From Terebella lapidaria (taxonomy: Eukaryota > Annelida > Polychaeta > Terebellida > Terebellidae): 64,000 nt of DNA. The notes below the pieces were generated by a model. It was not told the DNA's origin. It did not search any database and saw nothing but the letters and a program-made list of their open reading frames with translations. Below, piece after piece: positions 52,047-62,534 of this stretch. Made by a program: the position numbers and the translations under genes. Positions within the stretch are counted from its first letter, which is position 1. Every line of letters begins with the position of its first letter. The DNA lies in assembly GCA_949152475.1 (NCBI GenBank), contig OX424560.1, positions 3,410,001 to 3,474,000 on the forward strand, read 5' to 3'.

Positions 52047-54940
52047 GCCCTGTGTGCGGAACCTGTCCGTAACGACTGCCAGTGTACAAGTAGTGTATGC
52101 CAAAAACTACACATGTTTGTTCACTTGAGTCGTTTTCATCATTGCCGAAAATTAATCCGGATGACGTCACGGACTGCACGCTGCGCCGAACTATGTAGAT
52201 ACGAAGTCATACCATGTTGGTGGTGTCCATATTGAAGACTGAATGCCAACAACATTTGCCGACAGGTGGCAGCACACAAAAATAAAAAGTGGTGTAGATA
52301 CATATTGAACTGGGTGATGTTCAGAACTGAATTGGAATGGCTTGCATCATCTACGATCCAAGAATGGAACACAATTATCTGCCCTCCAGTCAGTGACGGG
52401 TGTATGCAAAACGCGTCAAATCTGCCATGTACAGGGACAGTACACAGTAATGGGTTTAACGAAGAGTGCTACGGTACTGGTGGTCAGAATACTTTCATGT
52501 CTCATAGCCAGGATACGAAACATGTAAAAGGTGTCGATACTATGAAACATGACCTGACCCATTGGTTTATGCACTGGATTCATTCACGTGTGACAAATTT
52601 TAGTTGTATGACTCACATGTACAGACCGGGCTGACATTTAGTGCTTGGAGTAATATTGTTGGGGGAATTATACATGATGTCGGATAAGGCCCACGCCTTT
52701 GCATTTATCGCAAATACGTATTTGCGATAAATACTTAGGCTAGGGCCTTGTCCTGAACATAATATTCACCCGGTTTATATTATCTACCCCGAAGGTGTTT
52801 TTTGTGTGAGTGATTTCTTCACATATGTTGGAGTGACTAAATGACGAACGGCACGAAACGGGGCCAAAGTGAATTTCGATGCAGTCAATGCAGTTTTGAT
52901 GCGTTCGAAATAGAAATGGTATATACAGAACCAAAATACTTTCTTTTGCTGGCTTGCAACGACCTACATACCTGATCCGGTGACAGGATCCAGTGACTTC
53001 AGCACAAACAAAGAAATCACTTTAAACACAATCAAAGACTGGCATGGCGTGCTGAAACTCATGTTGATGATTTCATATAGGTCGGATAAGAGGCAGGCAA
53101 TGTCATTCATTGATATATCGACTCGTCCTAGTTCCCGAGATCAACTTTCCGAGGGCCGGGCCTGTGCCTTCCGCACAGAAACGAAAATTGCATAATGAAA
53201 ATTTGGCGGGATCACCAACCTCCTATATCCACGAAAATCATGTTTGCAAACTTTGATACATATATTTCGATAACAATCGTTGAAATGCCGCCAGAACAGC
53301 AAACACTGATAACACATTATTACCACATGTATTTGTATTATTTCGCACACATCGAAGAAGTGGGCCAGAGAACATTCTACTTCTAGTCTCCTACTACTTT
53401 TCTTATACTGCTGGTGCGTATTCATGAACGCATGGATGCGATAAAGAGATAATATTTAGAACCAGAACAGAAATGACATATGGTCGATTAGAGAGTGATT
53501 GGTATGAGCTTTCAGAATGTATTCGTTTCTAATAACCACAAAATATTGCGAGCACTTTGATATTTTTCCCAGGAAATCTCAAACCTGTGATTGGTGCGGT
53601 GACCTGTCAGATGCTTTAGCTGTTTTTGGAAGAAAGCCTGAAAACTTGCACATGGGATATTAGCACATCCTGATTTCAAACCGATTAGGATATACCCTCA
53701 GATTTGACCGATACTGGGGCACTTTGCGTTTCCTGATTTTCACTTGTATAGTTATTTTAAACTTTCATTTTTGAAACTCACTTTGGAGGGGGTGGGTGGC
53801 ATAGTGGCCTGGAATTTTTATTTATTTAATTGAATTAATCGTTTTGGGGTTCTTCTTCTTCGAGAAAGTTAGGGCCCCTTACATACTGAACAGTTGTAAG
53901 AAGTTTAAGGATTGATTGCATGTGATGGTCATGAACCTGGCATTGACCAGCTGTCCATTCACTTATAATTTAAATATAAAGGTAACAAATTCATGAATTT
54001 ACACACTTCCAATCAACGTGAAACTTTGCCTTTCTGATTGTTAGCCATCAAGGATTACTAACCGAGACTCTGTTTATTACTAAGCAATGTTAAATTTGTT
54101 AAATTCTTCGTTTTCATATGTCATTTTCCGACCTATTTCTCAGTCTACAAAATACACTCACAATAGGGCGAGCGAAAGGATTATGCTGTGCAGCAAATAG
54201 CTAGTGAGGCCAGTAAAACTCACAGGTGATATGCACTCGGGTGCACCGAGGTGTTTGGGATTATGAATGTTCAGCTCATTGTATTCATCTCACAGAAAGT
54301 ATAGCCCTAGATAGTCTCATTATTTTGACGACAACAAGGAATAAATATATGCAACAGCCAGTGCTTGTCAAGCAGAACACTCGAATCTTCGTTTTGGTGA
54401 AACGTATAAAATGATTTATCTAATCATCAAATTGCACAGCTTTCGTGATATAATTTATGAAACCATGTCTCGGTTCATCATCCATGAGTATATGTGTGTG
54501 TGCTAGCCAAGTTTTAGGTCAGGGGATTGTATTGTTTTGGTGATTTTGTTACCTTTACTCTCACATTATAAGTCAATGGAAAAGTGCCTCAGTGCAAACC
54601 CCGGTAAGTTACGTGCAATCACACCTTAACATTTTCACCAAAAATGGCCTAATTTAGGTCGTTCCGATTCGTATTTGGGTGGAGTTGAATTGAATGACTG
54701 AATGAATGATTCACTCGATTGAATGATAAGCTGAGCCTTGTTGGATTGTACGTTTTGTTGAAAAATAATGGACATTTTGGAGATTTCGGCATGACTGTGA
54801 CAACTGCAGTGATTCGTTTGGTTAATAGATACAAGTATGGGACAAAACATGGACCAGTGTTGTCATACGACTTTTAAAGTATTGTAACAAAACCAATACA
54901 ACGGAGCGAGCCAAAAACGTTCGTTAGGAACGGTCACGTG
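52047..54940. other. No recognised gene
   Basis: Apart from the palindrome at 52703, only short frames (for example 52266-52634 plus and 52980-53195 plus) that match nothing I know. Composition is A/T-rich throughout. Confidence 0.4.
52703..52732. repeat. 30 bp perfect palindrome
   Basis: Each 15-base arm (ATTTATCGCAAATAC and its complement) matches exactly, with no loop. Confidence 0.9.
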
Positions 54941-54944
54941 ATCA

Positions 54945-55165
54945 CGGAAGAGTCGTTCGCGGAGGTACCGTTTGCGGAAGACTACTGGTGGAGGAACAGT
55001 TCGCGGAGGTACAGTTCGCGGAAGACTACTGGCGGAGGCACCGTTCGCAGAAGTACCGTTCGCGGAAGACTATTGGCGGAGGCACCGTTGGCGGAGGCAC
55101 CGTTCGCGGAAGAATACTCGCGGAAGAAACGTTCGCGGAAGAATTGTTCGCGGATGCAGCCTTCT
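54945..55165 (+). repeat. Minisatellite of 'CCGTTCGCGGAAG' units
   Basis: About a dozen copies of (A/C)CGTTCGCGGA(A/G)G, organised into ~50 bp higher-order units with GACTACTGGCGGAGGC. G/C-rich island in A/T-rich surroundings. Confidence 0.85.
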
Positions 55166-55228
55166 CCACGTGATACTGATTGCGGAAGAGTCGTTCGCGG
55201 ACGAGGATGCGCGTGCAGCCACCCAGGC

Positions 55229-55260
55229 TATATAAGGGGAGGGGACAGCCGCTCAGTGAG
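55229..55260 (+). promoter_or_regulatory. TATA box plus initiator
   Basis: TATATAAGG at 55229-55237 is followed 26 bp later by TCAGTG (A at 55255), a close match to the invertebrate initiator TCAGTY. An ATG in good context (ACCATGG) at 55283 opens only a 14-codon frame; a donor-like GTAAGTTA lies at 55567. It could be a host promoter or the promoter of a solo LTR. No partner repeat in the window. Confidence 0.5.
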
Positions 55261-55289
55261 CACTGCAACAGCGACATCGACCATGGGGA

Positions 55290-56126
55290 GATCATCACTG
55301 CCACGACCGAGGGACTCGACTACCTAAGTGCAGCCGACTCCTTCTTCAGGGCCTTTAAGTCTTCAGGGCGGGATTTCGACTAACTACCCGGAGAAACCAA
55401 TCGACTAACGGGAAGGGAAACGTTACCGGGACGGGACGGAGAAAAGCCTTCGGCGAAGAACTCTTTTAAGTTGTGCCCTCGTGCACTATTATTTTCAACG
55501 TGATCATACAGTGCTTCATGTCTGAACTTCATATCTGTACGTCACGTGGGTGACCGACAATTCCATTGTAAGTTACTGATTTGATGTTGATAAATCTTCA
55601 TTCATTCACGTCTGTGATGCACCGAAAATAGTGAGCACCTTTCAGTGACGGCTCTCGAATCACAACGAGCGGGAGTTACGAAATTCTATACGGTGAGGAG
55701 TCATGGTTTTTTCAGGGCAGACAAAAACACAACAACAGTCATACCAAACGTCACAATATTCTCTTGCACATTTGCATGAATTTTCAGAAGGTTGCCCAGT
55801 CATACATGTATTCTCAGGTCCAAACACGACCATCGAACCGGGGTCTCATTCACCACAAATACGATTGAAGATCCGATTGCTTTGTTTTACTTCAGATAAT
55901 TTTTTTCGAACTTTTGACATTAGAGAGCATTTACCTAGATCGATTCATATCAGCAGATCAGTTACCTCAGTCGCTTTTTTTATTTGATCATGTAAATGAT
56001 GTACATAGTCCACTATATCTTCTCTTGGCTGGATCAAATCTAAACACGCGTATGTGTGCTTGAGATGTTCAGCGATATATTTGGCAATCTGTTTATTCAT
56101 ATCATCGCGCCAACCGCTGTGTAGGC
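55290..56126. other. No recognised gene
   Basis: Possible transcribed leader of the promoter above, then A/T-rich sequence. Nothing identified. Confidence 0.35.
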
Positions 56127-56133
56127 AGATACA

Positions 56134-56167
56134 TAGACCTCGAACCCATGGGTTCGAGGTCTATGGC
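56134..56167. repeat. 34 bp perfect palindrome flanked by 7 bp direct repeats
   Basis: Arms CATAGACCTCGAACCCA and its complement match exactly, with no loop. GCAGATA lies immediately on each side (56127-56133 and 56168-56174), like a target-site duplication. Confidence 0.85.
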
Positions 56168-56587
56168 AGATACTATGTACTTCTGTAGCTCAGTAATACT
56201 CTGTTTGTTTTAATAAAACCAAAATTGATATAACATACACATTAAACCCCATTATTCATCGCATTTTCCTGCTTACTTTTTTAACACAGTATACGTTATG
56301 TGTTTACAGAAGTATTGAGAGCTCTTCTAGTGCATAACATTCGAACCTGATATGACAATCAAGAAGTCAAGATTTGGGTACGACTCGTGAACAGAAAACA
56401 CCAGTATGTTAATAAATGAGAATTATATTTAAACAAGGCGAATTATATACAAGATGATCGTTATGAGAATTTTTGATATGAACAACCCTTATACCAGGAT
56501 ACACAATTAGACAATTTACCCACTACAAATATCTATCCCGAGTACAAATGTCCACAATGCAGTGCCACTTCCACAAGGCAACAAGTC

Positions 56588-56690
56588 GTCCCACGGAGAC
56601 AGCTGGGGACGATCCCACGACGTAGTTATGGCTGTCCCACGAAGACACAGGTCCCACGAAGATAGCTGGTGGTCCCACGTAGACTGCAAG
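56588..56690 (-). repeat. Five-copy 'GTCCCACGAAGA' motif in the LTR
   Basis: (G/A)TCCCACG followed by (A/G/T)(A/G)GA occurs at 56588, 56611, 56634, 56651 and 56672, spaced 17-24 bp. The same array sits in the other LTR at +6,177. Confidence 0.75.
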
Positions 56691-56894
56691 TGAGTCCCTA
56701 ACACAGGACCAAGGAAGGGCGAGACCGTCTGCACGATGACAGGGACAACGGCGAGACGACAGACAGTTCACACGCACCGCATGGCTGGTCGACTCTCAAT
56801 ATCAGGTTGACAATCTTTACACAGTACTTGAAAGGTCACTGATCTCCACCCAAGCTCCACATCCACTGCACACAACCATCGGGCATAAAATTTT

Positions 56895-57195
56895 CGGTAT
56901 GCACCGTATAGATTCCAATCTGCCGTCTGGCAGTAAATTAAAGATTACAAAATTGACATCCGTCAATTATTTTACATTGCCTTCTGGCAATAACTCAAAT
57001 TCACCAATTGACATCCGTCAATCGTCCTACATTGCCATCCGGCAAAATCCACAAAAGTTTGTTCCATCCGGAACTATGCCATCTGGCATACTTCAGAAAT
57101 CACTTCACGCTATCCAGCGTATATACATTAGTAAGGCCATCCGGCCACAGCTACGGCATCCGCCAACTCCAGTCACGTACGTGTTGTCATCTGAC
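56895..57195 (-). repeat. Array of ~11 mini-hairpins with a shared loop (3' LTR)
   Basis: Plus-strand stem/loop units: CGGT-ATGC (56895), CTGCC-GTCT (56920), AATTGAC-ATCC (56951), ATTGCC-TTCT (56976), ATTGAC-ATCC (57007), TTGCC-ATCC (57032), GTTCC-ATCC (57061), TATGCC-ATCT (57075), ACGCT-ATCC (57107), GGCC-ATCC (57135), GGC-ATCC (57155), GTC-ATCT (57186), each followed by the exact reverse complement of its stem. Stems run 3-7 bp and differ; loops are nearly constant. On the element strand the loop reads mostly GGAT or AGAT. Confidence 0.85.
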
Positions 57196-57565
57196 CACAT
57201 TCATAATTGCAATACCCAACCTTTGGCAGTGCAGTGGAATATATAGCATGGGTGGCCACACCTAAAAAACTATCACAGCTCCTTTGAGCTGTTTGTAATA
57301 AACCTGAGTTGCAGGAAATATCGTTTATAACAAAGCCTGGTGTGCACACAACCCAGACAAAACCGGCCAATACCAGTATATTCAGGTACCTAAAACTCAA
57401 CGCGCGTTTACCAAGTGGCTGGACCAGTGACCAGAAATATTTCTTCACACCTCAGTAATTTCAACCACGCTGGGGAAGGAACCTGCAAATATAAGTAGTG
57501 CAATTACACAAGTGAAAGGTTATCCTCCACCACACCGTTATAAAAAAACATGTCACTGTGTGACA

Positions 57566-57578
57566 ATACCCCCATTAT
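57566..57578 (-). promoter_or_regulatory. Polypurine tract of the Gmr1-type element
   Basis: Minus-strand TAATGGGGGTAT directly before the 3' LTR. Confidence 0.6.
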
Positions 57579-57629
57579 CAAACGAGATGAAATCTTTCAC
57601 ACCATTCACACTCATTCACTCCAGTCAGC

Positions 57630-60600
57630 TCAAGGAGTTCTGCTCAGAAAATCTGCAAATACATTATCAGTTCCCTTTATGTACTCAATTCTCATCGAGT
57701 AAGGCTGCAGCAGTAATGCCCATCTCATGATGCGATCGTTCGCAACCTTGTTGCTGTTGAGGCAAACCAATGGAAGATGGTCCGTCTGAAGTACAAAATC
57801 CCTGCCGAAAAGATAGACATGAAACTTTTTAACGGCATGTACAACAGCAAGACACTCCTTCTCAATAATAGCATACTGCCTTTCCCTGGGTAGTAGTTTA
57901 CGACTCGAGAACGCCACTGGTCGTAGTTCACCCTCATGTTCTTGTAGCAAAGCAGCACCTAAACCGATTTCAGAAGCATCAACCTGTACCACAAATGCTT
58001 TGTTGTAGTCAGGGAGTTGTAGAATTGTTTTTGACGTCACCAATTGCTTCAGCTTGATGAAACACTGTTCATGCTCTGGTTTCCACTCGAGTATCCTCAG
58101 ACTAGACTTGCTAGTCAACTCTGTCAGAGGACTTATCACCTCTGAGAAATTCTTGATGTGGTTTGAATAGTAGTTTATCAAACCATTGAAGGACCGCAGC
58201 TCCTTCTTTGTCGTGGGGCGAACAGCATTCCCCACTTTGTCCACATTCTTTTCTAGCGGACCAATTTCATCACAAAACACCTCGTGACCAACATACTCAA
58301 TATTCTGAAATCCAATAAAGCATTTGGATGCTTTAATCTTGAGATCAGCTTTCTGCAACCTCATCATTAGTTCATTCAAGACTTGGACATGTTCAGTCCA
58401 CGTGGGTGTATGCACCAATATGTCATCAATATAGCTGTGAATATTCTTCATTCCAGCTAACAATTTTCTCATCATCCTGACAAAAGTTGCCGCAGAGTTT
58501 ACCAGACCAAACGGCATCCGGACGAACTGGTAACACCCTTTGCCTGGTGCAGTAAATGCAGTTTTAGGGCGATCTTCTGGTCTCATGGGTATTTGCCAGT
58601 AACCTTTGCTCAAATCAATTTTGGTGAAATATTTATCACCTTTGAGGTCGGAGAAAATTTCCTGCTGACTTGTCATTGGCTCAGGATCAAAAATTGTCAC
58701 TTTGTTCAAACGTCGATAATCGATACAAAATCGATTTGTACCGTCAGGTTTCTTTACCAGTACAATCGGTGCCGAGTAGGGGGAGTCTGACTCCTCGATC
58801 ACTCCCAGTTTCATCATTTCCTCGATCTCATTGCTGATCGTCTCTCGGACAGCTTGCGGCACTGGATATGGTTTCACCCGGATCGGTTCATCCGTGGTAA
58901 GCAGGATCTTGTGTTGTATTAGGTCAGTACATCCTGGGGCATCTGAAAAGACTCTAGGAAACAAAAACACAACCTTTTCTATGTCAACCTTTTGTCCCTC
59001 TGTGAGTTCAGGATTAATGACCGGCTTACCGTCATTACTCTTTTGCTCAAAACACAGGTCATATTCATCATCCATTTCATGCTCTGCATGCATGGTAACA
59101 GCTCCTCCTGCTTCAAATATGTTAGAATCGTCTGCAACAGCTTTGTCACCATTACGTCTCACATACAATTTTAGCATATTGGCATGAAAGATCTTAGTCT
59201 TGCCATTAACTTCGATTTTATAGTCGCATGGGGACATTTTCTCTGCTACTTTGAATGGTCCTCGCCACTGCAGAAGTAGTTTGTTGTGGTCTGTAGGAAG
59301 CATCAGCAACACTTCATCACCTGGGGAAAATGATCGTGTACGAGCTTTCACATTGTAGTATTTTGCATACCTTGCTTTGGACATTTCTGCTTCTTTGCTG
59401 GCCAATTCACATGTCTCTGCAATTCTGTTATGGAGATCAAAGACATACATGTATGTGGACTTGAGATCATCTTGCAACGAGATATTTGTCCAACACTCTC
59501 TCAAGATGTGCATGGGTCCACGCACTGCTCTACCATAGAGCAACTCAAACGGCGAGAAACCAGTTGTCTCATTTGGCACCTCACGATATGCAAATAATAA
59601 CGGGATAAGATACCTATCCCAATCTTTCGGTTTCTCAGCAGCCAACTTACGCAACATGGACTTGATCGTACCATTCATCTTCTCCACCATGCCATTAGCC
59701 ATAGGATGATATGGCGTTGTTGTCAGCCTTTTGATAGATAGTAAGCGTGACAGCTCTTTCATTAGGTCTGACGTGAATTGAGTACCTAAATCACTCAATA
59801 TTTCTTGTGGAATGCCGACCCTACTGAAAATGGCAAGTAACGCTTCTGCTACTGCCTCAGTTGTGATGGTCTTTAGGGGAATCGCTTCAGGATACCTGGT
59901 TGCCATATCTACAAGGGTTAATATATACCTGTAACCAGAGTCAGAGATCGGTTGGATGGGTCCAACCATGTCTACTCCTACTCGTTTGAATGGTGTATCA
60001 ACCGTTGGCATATCTCCCAATGGTACCTTTGTGACCTTACCCTTAGCACTGGTCCTCTGACATATATCGCAGGAGCGACAGAATCTGGTCACATCACCTT
60101 CCATGCCTGGCCAGTAAAAACAAGCCGTTATACGCGACAGCGTTTTCTTAATGCCCATATGACCAGCTAGAATGGATGAATGCGCAACATTCATCACAGT
60201 GTCACGTAGAAGTGTAGGCATTACGACTTGTTTGTCGACCTTCCCTTTCGGGGTCTCAACAAAACGAAACAGCAGATCACCATCTTTGTCAAACCAAGTG
60301 GTGTTCTGACCATGCCGATATTTTCCATTCCTGAGATACAACTTCGATAGAGACTCGTCTGTCTGCTGTAGAGATATAAGCTTGTCCGTATCAATCTTGG
60401 ATATTGTTTCTGACACTTTAGCTACCTTGAGAGGCTTGAGCCCCTTTTGAGTTCTCTTGTCCTGTGCTCGTGTTGTGACGGCAGTCATTTCTATGGCTGG
60501 CTTCCAACCCAATGTTGGTGCGTTCACGGATTTGGCGCCAGGAATATTACCTATGACAAGATCAAAGACGGGCTTGTCCATGCACATAGCTTGTACCGTG

Positions 60601-62159
60601 CCTTTATAATGTGGAGTATCCACATCAATGTTTGCAACAGGAACCTGTAAAATAGATCCGTCCATCAACATGCAAACACGTGTTTCGTCTACATATTGGT
60701 CAGCCCTTACCAAGGACTTTTTGACCACCACACCTGTACATCCAGTGTCTCTGAGGACTTGAACACGATTACCATTGACCACACCAGGTATAATAGGCAA
60801 GTTATTCCGTGGATGTATCCTTTGACATGACCCAATGATTATTGGCAACCGTTTGCCGCAGCCTAGTGTAATGTTGTCCTTGCCTATACAAAGACATCCT
60901 ACCTCAGGGTGATGCAGATCGTACGTATCAACATTTCCCTCATAGGTGGCGTTACCTTTGCATTTACATGTGTAACCATCTGTCTGGTCCTCATTTACCG
61001 CAAAACCAGTTTGTTGTTTGTGACAATCTCGGGCAACGTGAGCCCTCGACCCACACAAGAAACATTGTTTATTTCCAGACCACTGTCTAATGCCAGACTC
61101 TTTGTTCTCGAACCGTTTGTTACAGTCTGGAGCAACTTGACCTTCTGCTCCACACTTGTAACATCTGACCACACTGTGTTTCTTGTCGGCGACTTTGCAC
61201 TCGTATTGTTTGTGTCCCACATTACCACACTTGAAACATGTAAGCATTTGCTTACCATCTCTCTTACCGAACTTACTTCTGACACTTGGTTCTCTGTGTA
61301 CCTGTCCAAAGGATTTATTGTGTGCAGCAACATACCTTTCTGCACATTTAGTCAACTCATTCAGAGACACATCTGACCTTTCTCTCAAGTGACTCGCCAA
61401 GTCCGAGTCACATGCTGCTAGAAATTGTTCTTTCACGAACAACTCAAACAAATCATCATAATCCTCATCAACATCAGCTAAGTCCGCCCATCTTTTGAGA
61501 TAACTAGACAATCGGACTACAAACTGTGATGGTGTTTCCCCCATTTCTGGCTTACTCCGACGAAATTTTAGACGAAAACCTTCATCTGTCAATTGGTATC
61601 TGAACAGAATGGCCGACTTTAACTCATCATAGTCTTGAGCATTGTCTGCACTCAAGCGAGAGAATACCTCTAGTGCTTTTCCTGTCAATAAAGCACTGAG
61701 ATTAGTGGCCCACTGATCTTTTGGCCATTTCTGTACTGTAGCATACCGTTCAAAACGTTCTAAGTATGCGTCCATACTATCAGTAGACTCTTTGAATTCA
61801 GACAGCTTAGGCACACGGGCACGCATACCATCGTGTCCCCTTTCACTACTAGTCGTTTCATTGAGTCTTGACTCGTTAGCCAATTCCATTTTCTTAATTT
61901 CATACTCACGTTCGGCTTGAGCTTGTTTTTCTTCATGTTGTCTCTGCTCCCGTTCACGCTGCAATTCTCGCTCAGCAGCACGTTCATTTCGCTCCTGCGC
62001 CTGTTGTTCACTTACAAATTTCTGGAGTTCTTTATCGACATAACCCAATTTCTCTCCTGCCGATATCCACTTCTCTAAATTGGTAGCCATGATTACGAAA
62101 GACAATTCAAAATGCACAACCAATATATATGTAACAAATACTACACACGCAAATTTCAC
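57630..62159 (-). CDS. Gag-Pol polyprotein of the Gmr1-type element
   Basis: Single frame of 1,509 codons; the likely true start is MATNLEKWISAGEKL at about 62090, since the 23 residues before it look non-coding. Order: charged coiled coil (about residues 40-95), gag core (KLSEFKESTDSMDAYLERFE on to about 290), CCHC-type knuckles including CFKCGNVGHKQYEC and CFLCGSRAHVARDC, aspartic protease (LRDTGCTGVVV), integrase (GHMGIKKTLSRI, FCRSCDICQR, VDMVGP, SDLGTQFTSDL, MANGMVEKMN; about 650-850), a GPF-like module (WRGPFKVAEKM), reverse transcriptase (FCIDYRRLNK, FTKIDLSKGYWQIPM, SYIDDILVH near 1240) and RNase H (VVQVDASEIGLGAALLQ, LQTDHLPLVCL near 1390-1440). Integrase before RT is the notable feature. 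Confidence 0.93.
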   Translation of the reverse strand: MKFACVVFVTYILVVHFELSFVIMATNLEKWISAGEKLGYVDKELQKFVSEQQAQERNERAAERELQREREQRQHEEKQAQAEREYEIKKMELANESRLNETTSSERGHDGMRARVPKLSEFKESTDSMDAYLERFERYATVQKWPKDQWATNLSALLTGKALEVFSRLSADNAQDYDELKSAILFRYQLTDEGFRLKFRRSKPEMGETPSQFVVRLSSYLKRWADLADVDEDYDDLFELFVKEQFLAACDSDLASHLRERSDVSLNELTKCAERYVAAHNKSFGQVHREPSVRSKFGKRDGKQMLTCFKCGNVGHKQYECKVADKKHSVVRCYKCGAEGQVAPDCNKRFENKESGIRQWSGNKQCFLCGSRAHVARDCHKQQTGFAVNEDQTDGYTCKCKGNATYEGNVDTYDLHHPEVGCLCIGKDNITLGCGKRLPIIIGSCQRIHPRNNLPIIPGVVNGNRVQVLRDTGCTGVVVKKSLVRADQYVDETRVCMLMDGSILQVPVANIDVDTPHYKGTVQAMCMDKPVFDLVIGNIPGAKSVNAPTLGWKPAIEMTAVTTRAQDKRTQKGLKPLKVAKVSETISKIDTDKLISLQQTDESLSKLYLRNGKYRHGQNTTWFDKDGDLLFRFVETPKGKVDKQVVMPTLLRDTVMNVAHSSILAGHMGIKKTLSRITACFYWPGMEGDVTRFCRSCDICQRTSAKGKVTKVPLGDMPTVDTPFKRVGVDMVGPIQPISDSGYRYILTLVDMATRYPEAIPLKTITTEAVAEALLAIFSRVGIPQEILSDLGTQFTSDLMKELSRLLSIKRLTTTPYHPMANGMVEKMNGTIKSMLRKLAAEKPKDWDRYLIPLLFAYREVPNETTGFSPFELLYGRAVRGPMHILRECWTNISLQDDLKSTYMYVFDLHNRIAETCELASKEAEMSKARYAKYYNVKARTRSFSPGDEVLLMLPTDHNKLLLQWRGPFKVAEKMSPCDYKIEVNGKTKIFHANMLKLYVRRNGDKAVADDSNIFEAGGAVTMHAEHEMDDEYDLCFEQKSNDGKPVINPELTEGQKVDIEKVVFLFPRVFSDAPGCTDLIQHKILLTTDEPIRVKPYPVPQAVRETISNEIEEMMKLGVIEESDSPYSAPIVLVKKPDGTNRFCIDYRRLNKVTIFDPEPMTSQQEIFSDLKGDKYFTKIDLSKGYWQIPMRPEDRPKTAFTAPGKGCYQFVRMPFGLVNSAATFVRMMRKLLAGMKNIHSYIDDILVHTPTWTEHVQVLNELMMRLQKADLKIKASKCFIGFQNIEYVGHEVFCDEIGPLEKNVDKVGNAVRPTTKKELRSFNGLINYYSNHIKNFSEVISPLTELTSKSSLRILEWKPEHEQCFIKLKQLVTSKTILQLPDYNKAFVVQVDASEIGLGAALLQEHEGELRPVAFSSRKLLPRERQYAIIEKECLAVVHAVKKFHVYLFGRDFVLQTDHLPLVCLNSNKVANDRIMRWALLLQPYSMRIEYIKGTDNVFADFLSRTP

Positions 62160-62514
62160 CCTGAAATATGAAACAGGTCACAAATCAAATATTCACATGC
62201 AACAAACCGAGGGATTTATACAGCTCAGTGACCTTTCAAGAGTAAAGCATACACGTTCTCACCAACGCCAGTCACTCACGCAAATCCATACGATGACGTT
62301 TTGTCAGTCTGTTAGTAAACAAAATTTTTAGAACACTGCAATTCCCAGCACCTTGTGCCAGTGCAACCTATTTTCTGCTCGGGGAACTCCTGCCTAACCT
62401 GGTCTTGAAAGAAACCAATTTCATTAACAAGAAAATACCAGAACCTTACAATATAATACCCTAAATCACGAGCCTGATACAATACAATGAAACAATGTAT
62501 TATATTCTCAAAAT

Positions 62515-62531
62515 TCCCGGACGAGCACCCA
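62515..62531 (-). promoter_or_regulatory. Primer-binding site, tRNA-Pro type
   Basis: Minus-strand TGGGTGCTCGTCCGGGA lies three bases inside the 5' LTR. It is complementary to the 3' end of tRNA-Pro including CCA with one mismatch, judged from remembered tRNA sequence. Confidence 0.65.
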
Positions 62532-62534
62532 TAT

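Larger units (their letters stand above)
56357..57565 (-). repeat. 3' LTR of the Gmr1-type element
   Basis: Matches 62535-63742 at an offset of 6,177. On the plus strand the repeat runs TGTCAAG...TGTGACA (5' LTR copy). On the element strand a TATA-like GCTATATATT lies at 57247-57238, so sequence below about 57215 is probably transcribed (R-U5). Confidence 0.9.

Noticed and set aside
62091-62159. Signal peptide on the Gmr1-type polyprotein
   Set aside because: The hydrophobic 23 residues precede the likely start MATNLEKW and look like leader sequence read in frame.
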